A stretch of 64,000 nucleotides of DNA from Terribacillus saccharophilus. GTDB taxonomy: Bacteria; Bacillota; Bacilli; Bacillales; Amphibacillaceae. The stretch covers positions 978,237 through 1,042,236 of the forward strand of contig FOCD01000001.1 of the NCBI GenBank assembly GCA_900110015.1, read 5' to 3'. The position numbers and the translations under genes were made by a program. Below, piece after piece: positions 35,896-44,815 of the stretch; positions within the stretch are counted from its first letter, which is position 1, and every line of letters starts with the position of its first letter. A model generated the notes under the pieces. It did not search any database. It was not told where the DNA came from and worked only from the letters and a program-made list of their open reading frames with translations.

Positions 35896-35910
35896 GAGAT
35901 TCCATTAATT

Positions 35911-36747
35911 CTAGTTTTGATAATCTGCTGAAAGTGTTGTATCCTTCGATTCCTCGATACTCTTTAAGAGATTCGAAAATTTTTGAGTTGCAGTATCATA
36001 TGCAACTTTTCCTAGAAGTAATCTCTGTGGAGGCTCGTTAGCTTCTACTACTGAAACTAGAGCTTCTGCAGCTTTTTCAGGATTACCTGGTTCTTGACCT
36101 TGTGAAGCTACCGTGTCCTCAATATTTTTACCTGCTGTTTCTTGATATAAGGTACTTTCAGTTTTCTCAGAAGAACGACCTGCCCAATCGGTTCTAAAAG
36201 GACCTGGTTCGATTAACGATACATGAATGTTATAAGGAGCTAATTCCTGAGAAAGACTCTCTGAAATACCCTCTACAGCATATTTAGTAGCATGATAGTA
36301 TCCTAGTGCTGGGAAGGATGCTAGGCCGCCAATAGAAGAAATATTTATGATATGTCCGGCTTTTCTCTCTCTCATATGAGGTAGAACAGCATTCGTTACA
36401 TCCATCAGACCCCAGAAATTAATGTCAAACATTCTTCTTACTTCTACTTCATCACTTTCTTCTACAGCTCCAAAGTAACCGATTCCTGCGTTATTGACTA
36501 AAACATCAATTCTTCCGAATTCATAAATTGTCTCTGCAATAGCAGTTTGAATTTGTTTTCTATCTGTAACGTCTAAGCTGAGTGTTAATACATTTGCTTC
36601 ATTTTGATCTTTAAGTTCTTGAAGAGATTCAACCTTTCTAGCGGTAACGACAACCTTGTAACCCAAACTAATGACCTTTTGTGCAAGCTCTCTTCCAAAT
36701 CCAGTAGAACATCCTGTAATAAACCATACTTTTTGTTGTTCACTCAT
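35911..36747 (-). CDS. Short-chain dehydrogenase/reductase 1
   Basis: A classical SDR of 278 residues. Cofactor motif TGCSTGFG (near residue 11), NNAG (near 89), catalytic Ser in NISSIGG, and YHATK with Tyr/Lys near 152-156. A basic residue after the second strand (TARK) suggests NADP(H). It is one of three different SDRs in the cargo island. Substrate unknown; such enzymes reduce carbonyls. A partial box AAGTAGACTTTA lies upstream (about 36786-36797) but lacks a matching promoter. Confidence 0.85.
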   Translation of the reverse strand: MSEQQKVWFITGCSTGFGRELAQKVISLGYKVVVTARKVESLQELKDQNEANVLTLSLDVTDRKQIQTAIAETIYEFGRIDVLVNNAGIGYFGAVEESDEVEVRRMFDINFWGLMDVTNAVLPHMRERKAGHIINISSIGGLASFPALGYYHATKYAVEGISESLSQELAPYNIHVSLIEPGPFRTDWAGRSSEKTESTLYQETAGKNIEDTVASQGQEPGNPEKAAEALVSVVEANEPPQRLLLGKVAYDTATQKFSNLLKSIEESKDTTLSADYQN

Positions 36748-36809
36748 TTTAACCTCTCCTTATTTTATGTTATAGACACTTCATACTAAGTAGACTTTAG
36801 ATGTTCCTG

Positions 36810-37553
36810 TTACCACTCTTGGTGCGTTGGAGTAACAATTACATCATTGATCATTACATCTGAGGGCTGATCAACAACGAAAGCTATTGCCTTCGACACG
36901 TGACTGGTATCGATAGCAACTTCCTTCATGTTACTTAATACACCTTTTACGTCTTTATCTGTTACTGAATCCTGCCAGTTAGTAGATATTACTCCCGGAG
37001 AAACCAATGCAGCCTGAATACCATGTTTTACTGATACTTCTTTTCGCAAGCTTTCTGTAATTGCTTTGATTGCATACTTAGTGGAGCTGTATACACCATG
37101 ACCTTCACCAACTGCATGTCCAGCAATTGATCCGACATTTATGATCTGACCTTTACCTCGTTCTTTCATATGTGGTAGTACAGCAGCAATGCCATATAGA
37201 GTTCCTTTAATGTTAAGATCAATCATATTTTCCCATTCATCGACCTTAGTGTTCTCCCACATAGAAAACAACATTTGACCGGCACCATTGATTAATGTAT
37301 CTACATGTCCAAATTTATCAATCGCGAAGTCAATTAGAGCTTCTACATTTTTCTCATCAGTCACATCTGTAACTTTATATGCTGCTGTACCATTTTCTGA
37401 GTTTATTTCTTCTACAATATCTTGTAACTTGCTTTCACTTCTTGCAGCAATGACTACTTTAGCACCTTGTTCTGCAAGATATCTAGCTGCATTCTCTCCA
37501 ATCCCGCTTGATGCTCCTGTAATAACCACTACTTTATCTTTGATTTGTGACAT
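36810..37553 (-). CDS. Short-chain dehydrogenase/reductase 2
   Basis: A 247-residue classical SDR with TGASSGIG (12-19), NGAG in place of NNAG, Ser in NVGSIAG and YSSTK. The sequence after beta 2 (AARSESK) favours NADP(H). It lies 62 bp upstream of SDR 1 on the same strand and is probably co-transcribed. A promoter with TATAAT lies upstream (rc of 37572-37577). Confidence 0.85.
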   Translation of the reverse strand: MSQIKDKVVVITGASSGIGENAARYLAEQGAKVVIAARSESKLQDIVEEINSENGTAAYKVTDVTDEKNVEALIDFAIDKFGHVDTLINGAGQMLFSMWENTKVDEWENMIDLNIKGTLYGIAAVLPHMKERGKGQIINVGSIAGHAVGEGHGVYSSTKYAIKAITESLRKEVSVKHGIQAALVSPGVISTNWQDSVTDKDVKGVLSNMKEVAIDTSHVSKAIAFVVDQPSDVMINDVIVTPTHQEW

Positions 37554-37604
37554 GGTGAACCCTCCAATAAGATTATAAGAATTTATGATGATAGTTTAAT
37601 TGAG

Positions 37605-37656
37605 TGTGTGTAAACTCGATTGTCAAATAATACTTAGACAATCGAGTTTACACACA
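37605..37656. repeat. 20-bp perfect inverted repeat between two SDR genes
   Basis: TGTGTGTAAACTCGATTGTC (37605-37624) is the reverse complement of 37637-37656, with a 12-nt loop. It lies just after the stop of SDR 3 on the minus strand. It lacks the T tract of a strong terminator. It may be a terminator relic, a protein-binding site or a folded RNA. Confidence 0.6.
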
Positions 37657-37660
37657 ACTA

Positions 37661-38446
37661 TTAGTTCTGTAGCTTAGCCTGTTTTGCATGTCGGGCAGCT
37701 TTTACAGGTTCAGGTGTAGTTTTATTGTCTTCTACTTGTTGTTTTGTTTTTTCGTCACCACCAACTACATGATCTTCATCATTCATTAATGCTTCGAAAC
37801 CTTGTCTAGCTACTACTTCTTTATCGTTTTTATCAGAAGAACCAATCTCGCTGGAATCCATACCTGCGTTAGAATGGAAGCTTGTATTAGTCGCACCTGG
37901 TAGCAAGGCAGTAACTGTAACACCTGTTTCGCGTAGTTCTTCACGTAAAGACTCTGCGAACATAAAACCAAATGCTTTTGATGGACCATAAACTGTCTCA
38001 TAAGGCGTGGGCTGTGTTGCGGAGATAGAAGAGACAATAAGTATCTTTCCACGGCCGTTTGGTACCATATGTTTTACTACTCTTTTTGCCATGTGAACTG
38101 TTCCATTAACGTTGATAGAAATTAATTTCAACTCATCCTCAAGATCATTGTCAATGAATGCTCCGCCAATACCGATTCCTACATTTAAGACGGCTGCATC
38201 AATTTGACGACCTAAGTCTTTTGTAAAGTTCCAAAAGCTTTCAACACCGTCATATGTGGATGCATCAGCTTTATGAGGATAAGCTTCAACACCTAGTTCA
38301 CGAATCGTATCAGCCGCTTCGAAGATTCGGTCACTTGAGCCTGATAATGCAATATCATAGCCATTCTGCGCAAATTGTTTTGCCAGTTCGAGACCTAGCC
38401 CAGATGACCCTCCTGTAATTAATGCAAGTTGACGTGTTTCAGACAT
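37661..38446 (-). CDS. Short-chain dehydrogenase/reductase 3
   Basis: A 261-residue SDR with TGGSSGLG (11-18), NVG in place of NNAG, Ser in VSSISA and YGPSK. The last 35 residues are a charged extension (DEKTKQQVEDNK...). It belongs to the DltE/YqjQ-like classical SDRs. It lies downstream of the TTAAAGTAAACTTTAA box at 38581-38596, so it may be under MerR control. Substrate unknown. Confidence 0.82.
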   Translation of the reverse strand: MSETRQLALITGGSSGLGLELAKQFAQNGYDIALSGSSDRIFEAADTIRELGVEAYPHKADASTYDGVESFWNFTKDLGRQIDAAVLNVGIGIGGAFIDNDLEDELKLISINVNGTVHMAKRVVKHMVPNGRGKILIVSSISATQPTPYETVYGPSKAFGFMFAESLREELRETGVTVTALLPGATNTSFHSNAGMDSSEIGSSDKNDKEVVARQGFEALMNDEDHVVGGDEKTKQQVEDNKTTPEPVKAARHAKQAKLQN

Positions 38447-38575
38447 GATACATTCTCCTTTTCGTGATATGCCCCATGGACTTATCCAATAGTATTTTTG
38501 AATGCCCTAAAAACCAGTAATAATTTCTTTGGATAGGACGTTCTGATGCTTACATTCTCTTTTCAAACAAGTAAT

Positions 38576-38602
38576 AAACTTTAAAGTAAACTTTAAACCC
38601 CT
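38576..38602 (-). promoter_or_regulatory. MerR-type operator upstream of SDR 3
   Basis: TTAAAGTAAACTTTAA (38581-38596) is a perfect example of the repeat found in the other island promoters. Four bases further on the minus strand is TATTAC as a weak -10. The -35 (GGGGTT) is poor, so it may be activator-dependent. Confidence 0.5.
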
Positions 38603-38644
38603 AAAAATGGTTCTATTTATCTATAAAAAAAGAAGTAAATGTAA

Positions 38645-38678
38645 AAAAAGATGCCGACATCTGGTCGGCATCTTTACA
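38645..38678. terminator. Terminator of the MFS gene 38679
   Basis: AAAGATGCCGAC/GTCGGCATCTTT on the minus strand with T run. Confidence 0.85.
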
Positions 38679-39869
38679 TTATTCTTTGTTTCCTTGACCG
38701 CTAAATAGCGATTGTTTTCTGTTCTCCGGCATCTTCATTATAAAAATCAAAACAAGCCCAATGACTGATAATACTACAAATACTTGATACAGAGTCTGAA
38801 CATTAAACATGTCTACTATCGAACCTGATAATACTTGAAAAACTAATCCTCCAATAGCTTTTAATGTTGCTGCAAAACCCAAAGCTGAATTTACGTACTT
38901 AGGATTTACGATACCTATAACTACTTTTAACGTGATCATGATAAATAACATTGTTGCTAGTGCTTTGAAAAGAAACGCGCTCACCATAATAACACTCACA
39001 GACGAAAATATTCCGTAAATACCGAACTGGACAATGATTATTAGAAAAGAGATAATCAGCAATTTTTTGCTTGATAATCTATCTAATATAAAATGCGAAA
39101 AGAGGATAAGGGGTACCTCAACTAAAGTGGCCAAAAACATGACAGTACCAACAAATGATACCTGACTACCGTTGCCTAGAATGAGCAATGGTAAGTAAGT
39201 GTTGTTAACAGTTGTCATACCGGTAAATAATAAAGTAATAAACAAGAAGAGAATATATGGTGTATTCTTTCCCAGTCCATAACTAACTTCTTTGAAGGAG
39301 ACCCTATTTGAAGATGTCTTTTTTTGTACTTCTACTTCAGTTGTTCCGTAATATCCAATAATAGAAAGAATGATCGCAATAAAGAAAAGTATAAAATTGA
39401 ATGTTGGAGAGATAAATTCATATGTGACTGCTGCTATTTGTGAAGCAAGAGCAAAACCTATCGCTCCCCAGATTCTAATGTTTCCATACCGAAACCGACT
39501 ATTTGTAGCTAGCTTTTCATTAATCGGCGATACACTGTTCACAAAAGAAAGCGTAAGTCCATTTAGGATAAATAACAGTATATTACTTTGGAAAAAGATA
39601 AAGGCTACACCTGAGACTCCTGCCAGAATTAAGGTGATTGTCGAAATAAACTTAGGACTATTGGTTTTATCAGCAAAGTAACCGACTATTGGCTGAATTA
39701 CTATAGAAAATATCCCTACCGAGGAAACAATAAATGATATTTCTGCCGGTGACTTCTCCATTCCTGATAAATATATGGACATAATGGAACTGAATAAACC
39801 AAGTGCAAAAAAGTAAAAATTAAATAATAAAACATAACTTAAATAACTGTCCTTAAATTTATATATCAA
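38679..39869 (-). CDS. MFS transporter 1
   Basis: A 396-residue membrane protein with twelve predicted helices. The loop after helix 2 carries GYFADKTNSPK, the MFS motif A variant (GxxaDK). By layout it resembles the MFS_1-like/LacY-type nucleoside-proton symporter group rather than DHA1 drug exporters. It is transcribed from a MerR-type promoter (39907-39937), divergently from MFS transporter 2. Confidence 0.8.
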   Translation of the reverse strand: MIYKFKDSYLSYVLLFNFYFFALGLFSSIMSIYLSGMEKSPAEISFIVSSVGIFSIVIQPIVGYFADKTNSPKFISTITLILAGVSGVAFIFFQSNILLFILNGLTLSFVNSVSPINEKLATNSRFRYGNIRIWGAIGFALASQIAAVTYEFISPTFNFILFFIAIILSIIGYYGTTEVEVQKKTSSNRVSFKEVSYGLGKNTPYILFLFITLLFTGMTTVNNTYLPLLILGNGSQVSFVGTVMFLATLVEVPLILFSHFILDRLSSKKLLIISFLIIIVQFGIYGIFSSVSVIMVSAFLFKALATMLFIMITLKVVIGIVNPKYVNSALGFAATLKAIGGLVFQVLSGSIVDMFNVQTLYQVFVVLSVIGLVLIFIMKMPENRKQSLFSGQGNKE

Positions 39870-39906
39870 AAAACTATCCCTCCAACTTTAAAGTAAAATC
39901 ACAGAG

Positions 39907-39937
39907 ATAATAACAGTTAAAGTACACTTTAATGCAA
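39907..39937 (-). promoter_or_regulatory. MerR-type promoter of MFS transporter 1
   Basis: On the minus strand TTGCAT (39937-39932) and TATTAT (39912-39907) are separated by 19 bp. The operator TTAAAGTGTACTTTAA occupies the spacer. A 19-bp spacer with a central dyad is the layout activated by MerR-family proteins. Confidence 0.75.
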
Positions 39938-40033
39938 TTTATATATATTTAGATGTATCGGCTTAATCTGTATTAAAGGCTGTCTGTTTATAATGGAATA
40001 GACATAGATCCAAGTTAACTCATTAAGTAATAT

Positions 40034-40064
40034 TTGCATTAAAGTGGACTTTAAAAGCTATAAT
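40034..40064 (+). promoter_or_regulatory. MerR-type promoter of MFS transporter 2
   Basis: TTGCAT (40034-40039), 19-bp spacer with TTAAAGTGGACTTTAA, and a perfect TATAAT (40059-40064). The start codon of the MFS gene follows 45 bp later. Confidence 0.78.
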
Positions 40065-40109
40065 CAGCTTTTACTACTTAGATAATTAAAGTCTGGAGAG
40101 AACAAAAAA

Positions 40110-41285
40110 ATGAAAAAGTATCCTGTATCGATTTTCATCTTAGCAATAGGTGCATTCGCAATAGGCATGACGGAGTTTGTTCTGATGGGAATACTGCCTG
40201 AAGTCGCTCATGATTTGGATATTTCCATATCTAAAGCTGGTCACTTTGTTTCCGTTTATGCTCTCGGGGTAGCAATTGGCGGTCCTATTATGACATTACT
40301 GACTTTAAAAGTACCGCGCAAAAGATTAATCATCCTGCTGGTACTTTTCTCCATCATAGGGAACTTAGGATCTGCTTTCGCCCCTAGCTACGGCAGCTTA
40401 ATACTGTTTAGGATAATAGCTTCTCTAACCCATGGAACGTATATGGGGGCTTGTGCTCTATTAGCAACAAAGTTAGTATCAAAAGAACTGAGCGGGCGAG
40501 CTGTCAGCCTCATTTTTGCAGGTCTTCTTAGCTCTAATGTATTTGGTGTTCCATTAGGCACATTTATCAGTCAACACTTAAGTTGGCGTTATAGTTTTGG
40601 TGTAATTGTCATTCTCGGGGTTATTTCACTTCTAGGTATTATATTTATTGTACCTGATCAAAAAGACAAATCCGTATTTAACGTAAAGCAAGAAATCTTT
40701 GCTTCTTTCAAACCCCAAATTATACTAGCATTATTGATCACTTTCTTTGGATTTGGTGGCATGTATTTGGTGTTCACATACATTACACCAATACTTACAG
40801 ACATTAGTGGATTTAATACTGGAAGTATTTCTTGGCTCTTATTAATTTTTGGGGTAGGATCAACTGTTGGAAGTATAGTTGGAGGAAAACTATCTGATTG
40901 GAAACTAATGCCTTGGTTAATGATCAATATTATTATTCTTGTCATTATAATGTCTATTTTTGGAGCCGTAGTACCATTTAAGATATGGGTAATACCGATG
41001 ACATTCATCTGGGGATTATTTGCGTACTCACTACTCCCTACAATACAGACAAGGTTGGTTACACTCGCGTCTGATGCTCCGAATTTAGCTTCTACGTTAA
41101 CGAACTCAGCCTTCAATATAAGTATCTCATTTGCAGCCTTCTTTGGAGGAATTATGATTGAAGTATTCAGTTTGAGGCAAATGTTCTTCCTTGGTGCTAT
41201 ACAGTCCTTTATAGGTCTCCTGGTCGCATTTATGAGTTATGGATTAGATAAAAAGAAAAATAGCCGCTTAAGACTGAATGAATAA
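40110..41285 (+). CDS. MFS transporter 2 (AraJ/YdhP-type, DHA1)
   Basis: A 391-residue membrane protein with twelve predicted helices. The start LAIGAFAIGMTEFVLMGILPEVA is the hallmark of the AraJ/NepI/PbuE-like DHA1 exporters. This group exports sugars, purines or drugs; the substrate here is unknown. AGAG-type RBS (GGAGAG) precedes ATG 40110. It is followed by a strong terminator and driven by a MerR-type promoter. Confidence 0.88.
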   Translation: MKKYPVSIFILAIGAFAIGMTEFVLMGILPEVAHDLDISISKAGHFVSVYALGVAIGGPIMTLLTLKVPRKRLIILLVLFSIIGNLGSAFAPSYGSLILFRIIASLTHGTYMGACALLATKLVSKELSGRAVSLIFAGLLSSNVFGVPLGTFISQHLSWRYSFGVIVILGVISLLGIIFIVPDQKDKSVFNVKQEIFASFKPQIILALLITFFGFGGMYLVFTYITPILTDISGFNTGSISWLLLIFGVGSTVGSIVGGKLSDWKLMPWLMINIIILVIIMSIFGAVVPFKIWVIPMTFIWGLFAYSLLPTIQTRLVTLASDAPNLASTLTNSAFNISISFAAFFGGIMIEVFSLRQMFFLGAIQSFIGLLVAFMSYGLDKKKNSRLRLNE

Positions 41286-41294
41286 TATCTAAAA

Positions 41295-41340
41295 TGAAAC
41301 ACCTTCAAAATCTGCAGAGATTCTGAAGGTGTTTTTAATA
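41295..41340. terminator. Terminator of MFS transporter 2
   Basis: AAACACCTTCA/TGAAGGTGTTTTT with imperfect inner stem and T run. Confidence 0.8.
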
Positions 41341-41363
41341 TCGTTTTATATTCACGCATTACA

Positions 41364-42740
41364 TTATTTAACTTCGTTTGAACTTAACTGTTTCTTTAGA
41401 TGCTTAGATGCGGTGAAATATGCTACAGCACTTGGAATTAAAGCTCCTATCCATGAAAGCGGGGTGGCAATTGTTGCACCAATGAACCCAAAGGAAGGAA
41501 CAAGAAGAATCGCAGCTACTATCCTCATTACCAACTCCATAACACCCGAGATTGTCGGAATTGAACTTTTACCCAAACCTTGTAGGGTGAAACGGTATAC
41601 AAAGAGAAAAGATAATATCACGTAAAGAGAGCCGTGAATAATTAAAAACATGTGTGAAAGTTCCAAGATCTCGCTTTGACTTGTACCGACAAACAATGCT
41701 GTGAGTTGTTTTCCTCCGAACAACATTATTACACCTAATAGAATCGCCATTCCTATGGAAATCAATAAGCATTGATGCACACCTTTTATAATCCTCTTAT
41801 ATTTATTTCCGCCATAATTTTGTGCTGTGAATGTAGTCATTGCCATACCGAAGGAACGAAGAGGTTCAACAGCCATACCCTCTATCCTCGAAGCTACCGC
41901 ATATGCGGCAATAGCTACTGTCCCCATGTCATTGACTGCATATTGCATAATAATAACCCCTAGCGCAATAATTGAGGCCTGAAAAGCTACCGGTAATCCA
42001 AGTTTAAGATTGCTAAAAATAATTTCCTTGTTTATTTGTTTCTTATATCCCTTTAAAGATAAAAAGGTGTAATTTCTTCTAATAGACATTAAGCATAATA
42101 CTGCTGCAGCTCCCTGGGATAGTATAGTAGCTAAAGCAGCGCCTTGAACTCCGAGGGGCGTATACTTTACTAAGATTACATCCAGAACAATATTAAGCAC
42201 AGCACCTATCAATAAGTAGATAAAAGGCGTGCGACTGTCTCCTAATGCCCGCATTGTATTAGAAAAGAAATTAAACAGTACAGAGGTTATGATACCTAAA
42301 AAGATAATCTGGAGAAAATCATGAGCATAATGCCAAATATCGCTTGGGGTCTGTAAGATATTAAGTAAAGTACTTATACCAAAAAGACTCATAACAGTTA
42401 GTAAAACAGCAGCAAGCAAACTGATCAGCATATTGTTCACATAGATGGTTTGAACTTTACTCATGTCTTTTGCGCCAAAATGTTTAGAGACTAGAATGGA
42501 CAATCCAACTGTTAGTCCTTGGGCAAATCCAATGATCAGGGACGTAATACCGCTCGTACTGCTTACTCCTGCAAATGCTTCTACTCCAAGTGTTCGACTA
42601 ACAATATAAGCATCTGCGGTGTAATAAAGCTGCTGAATTAAATTTCCTAATAATAATGGTAATGTAAATCTAATTATCTTTTTATAAGGAGTTCCTTGCG
42701 TTAATGTATTTTCCAATTCCCTCATACTCCCATGTTTCAA
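41364..42740 (-). CDS. MATE-family efflux transporter
   Basis: A 458-residue membrane protein with twelve helices in two homologous bundles, of the DinF/NorM-like MATE type. Family marks are the N-terminal IIRFTLPLLLGNLIQQLYYTADAYIV and the second-bundle SRIEGMAVEPLRSFGMAMTTFTAQNYGGNK. MATE proteins export cationic compounds with Na+ or H+. The frame starts at TTG 42740; the exact start is unsure because TTG and ATG codons with weak RBS compete within the first 15 residues. A MerR-type promoter lies at 42779-42809. Confidence 0.88.
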   Translation of the reverse strand: MKHGSMRELENTLTQGTPYKKIIRFTLPLLLGNLIQQLYYTADAYIVSRTLGVEAFAGVSSTSGITSLIIGFAQGLTVGLSILVSKHFGAKDMSKVQTIYVNNMLISLLAAVLLTVMSLFGISTLLNILQTPSDIWHYAHDFLQIIFLGIITSVLFNFFSNTMRALGDSRTPFIYLLIGAVLNIVLDVILVKYTPLGVQGAALATILSQGAAAVLCLMSIRRNYTFLSLKGYKKQINKEIIFSNLKLGLPVAFQASIIALGVIIMQYAVNDMGTVAIAAYAVASRIEGMAVEPLRSFGMAMTTFTAQNYGGNKYKRIIKGVHQCLLISIGMAILLGVIMLFGGKQLTALFVGTSQSEILELSHMFLIIHGSLYVILSFLFVYRFTLQGLGKSSIPTISGVMELVMRIVAAILLVPSFGFIGATIATPLSWIGALIPSAVAYFTASKHLKKQLSSNEVK

Positions 42741-42778
42741 TATACTTACTCTTTGTAGAAAACGTAAGCGTAGTTGTC

Positions 42779-42809
42779 ATTATAAAGGTTCAAGTATTCT
42801 TTAAAGCAA
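42779..42809 (-). promoter_or_regulatory. MerR-type promoter of the MATE gene
   Basis: On the minus strand TTGCTT and TATAAT are 19 bp apart with TTTAAAGAATACTTGAA in the spacer, a degenerate form of the island operator. Confidence 0.65.
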
Positions 42810-42815
42810 GCACAA

Positions 42816-42858
42816 ATAAATGAGGCCAAGTGCATTTTTACACTTGGCCTCATTTATA
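42816..42858. terminator. Terminator of the epimerase-like gene
   Basis: ATGAGGCCAAGTG/CACTTGGCCTCAT with a short loop. Confidence 0.85.
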
Positions 42859-42869
42859 AGTAATGTAAA

Positions 42870-43760
42870 TTACACAAATTCTCTCCAACTATGTTGTGGC
42901 TGATAGCCAAGTATCCGCTTCGCCTTTTCATTTGAAAGCAAAGTCTGATTCTCTGTTAGCTCTCCATTAATTTTCAGATTTGGATAGTATTCTTTTACTA
43001 GTTCCTCAGATGATGTATCCATAACAGTATCATCGTTCGTTATGATGAATGTATCCATTCCTTTAAATTCTGTTTCAACCGCTTTTCTAATCGATTGTGC
43101 AGCATCTCTCACATCAATATAACTCCACAAATTCCACAATCTCTTATTAGGATCCTTCTGATAATCTGGAAATTGTTTATAATCTTCATCTTCCATAACG
43201 TTTGATAGTCTTAAACAAGCTATTTTCATTTCAGGATTGTGTAAGCAAAACTGCTCGGCTAGTTCTTCTCCTAATACTTTCGTGATTGCATAGGTGCTGG
43301 AACCATACTTTTTAACATCTTCTGTCACTGGAACAGCTTCAATTTTTGATTGTTCAAATGGAATACCTAATAACGTCTCACTTGAAGACCATACAATATT
43401 GTTAATTCCTAATCGTTTGGCCGATTCAAATATATTATAAGTTGCAACCATGTTGTTACTGAATGTATCAGCATCACTTACTTCTCTGGGATGAGGAATG
43501 CTTGCTAAATGAACTATAGCATCGAATGCGTTCATTTCAGCTCTTCCGTATACATCAACTCCTGTGGAGGACAAAGCATCAAGAGCTTCTCCAAAATTCG
43601 TAAGTTCTGCTGTCATATGTGGAACACCTGGATCTTCTTTGAAATCTCTGTCTACTGCAAAAATATCATATCCATGGGATAATAGATCATCCACAACCAC
43701 TTTACCTACTTTACCTGCTGCACCTGTAACTAATACTCTTTTCTTACTCAAACCATTCAC
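42870..43760 (-). CDS. NAD-dependent epimerase/dehydratase family protein
   Basis: An extended SDR of 296 residues. Cofactor motif TGAAGKVG (12-19), Asp at the end of beta 2 (AVDRD) for NAD, a WSSSET segment with the catalytic Ser and YAITK with Tyr/Lys near 157-161. The C-terminal half binds the substrate, often a sugar nucleotide or small carbonyl compound. Like the rest of the island it may respond to the MerR protein (imperfect box at 43883-43898). Confidence 0.85.
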   Translation of the reverse strand: MNGLSKKRVLVTGAAGKVGKVVVDDLLSHGYDIFAVDRDFKEDPGVPHMTAELTNFGEALDALSSTGVDVYGRAEMNAFDAIVHLASIPHPREVSDADTFSNNMVATYNIFESAKRLGINNIVWSSSETLLGIPFEQSKIEAVPVTEDVKKYGSSTYAITKVLGEELAEQFCLHNPEMKIACLRLSNVMEDEDYKQFPDYQKDPNKRLWNLWSYIDVRDAAQSIRKAVETEFKGMDTFIITNDDTVMDTSSEELVKEYYPNLKINGELTENQTLLSNEKAKRILGYQPQHSWREFV

Positions 43761-43875
43761 TCTCCATTCTATTATTTAAACAGAACAACTAAGATAGCCT
43801 AAGTGTTTAAAATCAAAGAATTTATTAATTGCTCTGAATACCTACGCTCTTCTAATTACTCATTTTGCACATATT

Positions 43876-43906
43876 TCAAACGTTCAAGTAAACTTTAAAG
43901 TCACCA
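43876..43906 (-). promoter_or_regulatory. Imperfect MerR-type box upstream of the epimerase-like gene
   Basis: TTCAAGTAAACTTTAA (43883-43898) matches the island operator at 15 of 16 positions, disregarding the central two. Candidate -35 TGACTT and -10 TGAAAT are weak but are again 19 bp apart on the minus strand. Confidence 0.45.
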
Positions 43907-43957
43907 AAACAGTTATTAAGGCCCATAAAAATAACAAATAACACTATATTTTCACTA

Positions 43958-43992
43958 AAAAAAGACCAAACAGCATATGCCCGGCCTTTCAA
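43958..43992 (-). terminator. Terminator of merR
   Basis: Minus-strand AAAGGCC/GGTCTTT stem with an inner GCATATGC palindrome and a T run. Confidence 0.55.
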
Positions 43993-44004
43993 TACTTACG
44001 TGAT

Positions 44005-44388
44005 TTATATATTTTGTTTTTTAAACTCTTGTTCAAGCTTATCGAAGTAATTCAGCTTAATTTTTACTTTTTCAAATGCTTTATCCAGTTGCTGCTGTTG
44101 TTCTTCTAAGGTTTTTCGGTGTTCTATCAAGATTGATCGCCTTAGATCAAAATTATCTTCGCCACTCACCGTAAGTGTAATTATTTTTCTCAAATCATTT
44201 ACAGACATTCCAGTTACTTTTAAACAAGTTATAAAATCTAACCAACCCAAATCCTCTTCCCGAAATACCCGATATCCATTGTCATCTCTCTGTATAAAAG
44301 GAAGTAGCCCTTCACTTTCATAGTATCTGATGGTATGAGCAGGGATGTTCATCATTTCTGAAACTTCTTTTATAGTGTATCTCATCAT
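44005..44388 (-). CDS. MerR-family transcriptional regulator of the cargo island
   Basis: A 127-residue regulator: winged helix-turn-helix at 4-70 (YTIKEVSEMMNIPAHTIRYYESEGLLPF, GYRVFREEDL), then a long dimerisation coiled coil (about 85-122). No Cys pair for metal binding is seen; the sensor part is short, as in NmlR/AdhR-like MerR proteins that respond to aldehydes or electrophiles. It is preceded by a perfect MerR-type promoter, so it is probably autoregulated, and its operator recurs before neighbouring genes. ATG 44388 has AGGG 7 bp upstream. Confidence 0.88.
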   Translation of the reverse strand: MMRYTIKEVSEMMNIPAHTIRYYESEGLLPFIQRDDNGYRVFREEDLGWLDFITCLKVTGMSVNDLRKIITLTVSGEDNFDLRRSILIEHRKTLEEQQQQLDKAFEKVKIKLNYFDKLEQEFKKQNI

Positions 44389-44432
44389 TCGTTAACCCTC
44401 ACTGTTTAGTATAACCACACATTCCTTAATGA

Positions 44433-44463
44433 ATTATAAACCTTAAAGTGTACTTTAATGCAA
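44433..44463 (-). promoter_or_regulatory. MerR-type promoter of merR (autoregulation)
   Basis: On the minus strand TTGCAT and TATAAT are 19 bp apart with TTAAAGTACACTTTAA in the spacer. Confidence 0.78.
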
Positions 44464-44689
44464 AAAGGTAAAAATATATCTATAGTTATATAATAAAAAA
44501 CACATATACTTATATTCGGTTGTACGTACCGCAACTAGAGTCTTGAACGGATGAAGAACGTGTTTATTTTATAACAATAAGTAGAATCTAACTCATTAGA
44601 TTTTGCATATATTGATGTAATGTATCACTTTTTTTGTTCTTTTTTGAATAAGGAGTCGTATACTATCAGGCTGAATTAAGATTTAAGAA

Positions 44690-44815
44690 AGGATATTGAA
44701 CCCTTTAGCCCCCCTCCTTACGCGCGCGAAACCCGGAAAATCTGGAGAGTAGACCCCCTGCCCCGGTTCCCATAGGCCATATATTTGGACAAACTTCGAA
44801 TGGGGGGGACTTATT
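44690..44815. other. GC-rich non-coding stretch, candidate cos region
   Basis: The gap 44389-44831 holds the merR promoter and then AT-rich filler. At 44705-44815 it turns GC-rich with CCCCCCTCC, CGCGCGCG, ACCCCC, CCCCGG and GGGGGGG runs. It sits after the ArpU-like early module, where cos-type phages of Bacillota carry the cohesive-end site before the terminase genes. No ORF is seen. The assignment rests on position and composition only. Confidence 0.3.

Noticed and set aside
36779..36800. MerR-type promoter upstream of SDR 1
   Set aside because: Only a partial box (AAGTAGACTTTA) is present and no 19-bp-spaced -35/-10 pair fits.
37605..37656. Terminal inverted repeat of an insertion sequence
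   Set aside because: The arms are only 12 nt apart, there is no transposase in the window, and no target-site duplication.
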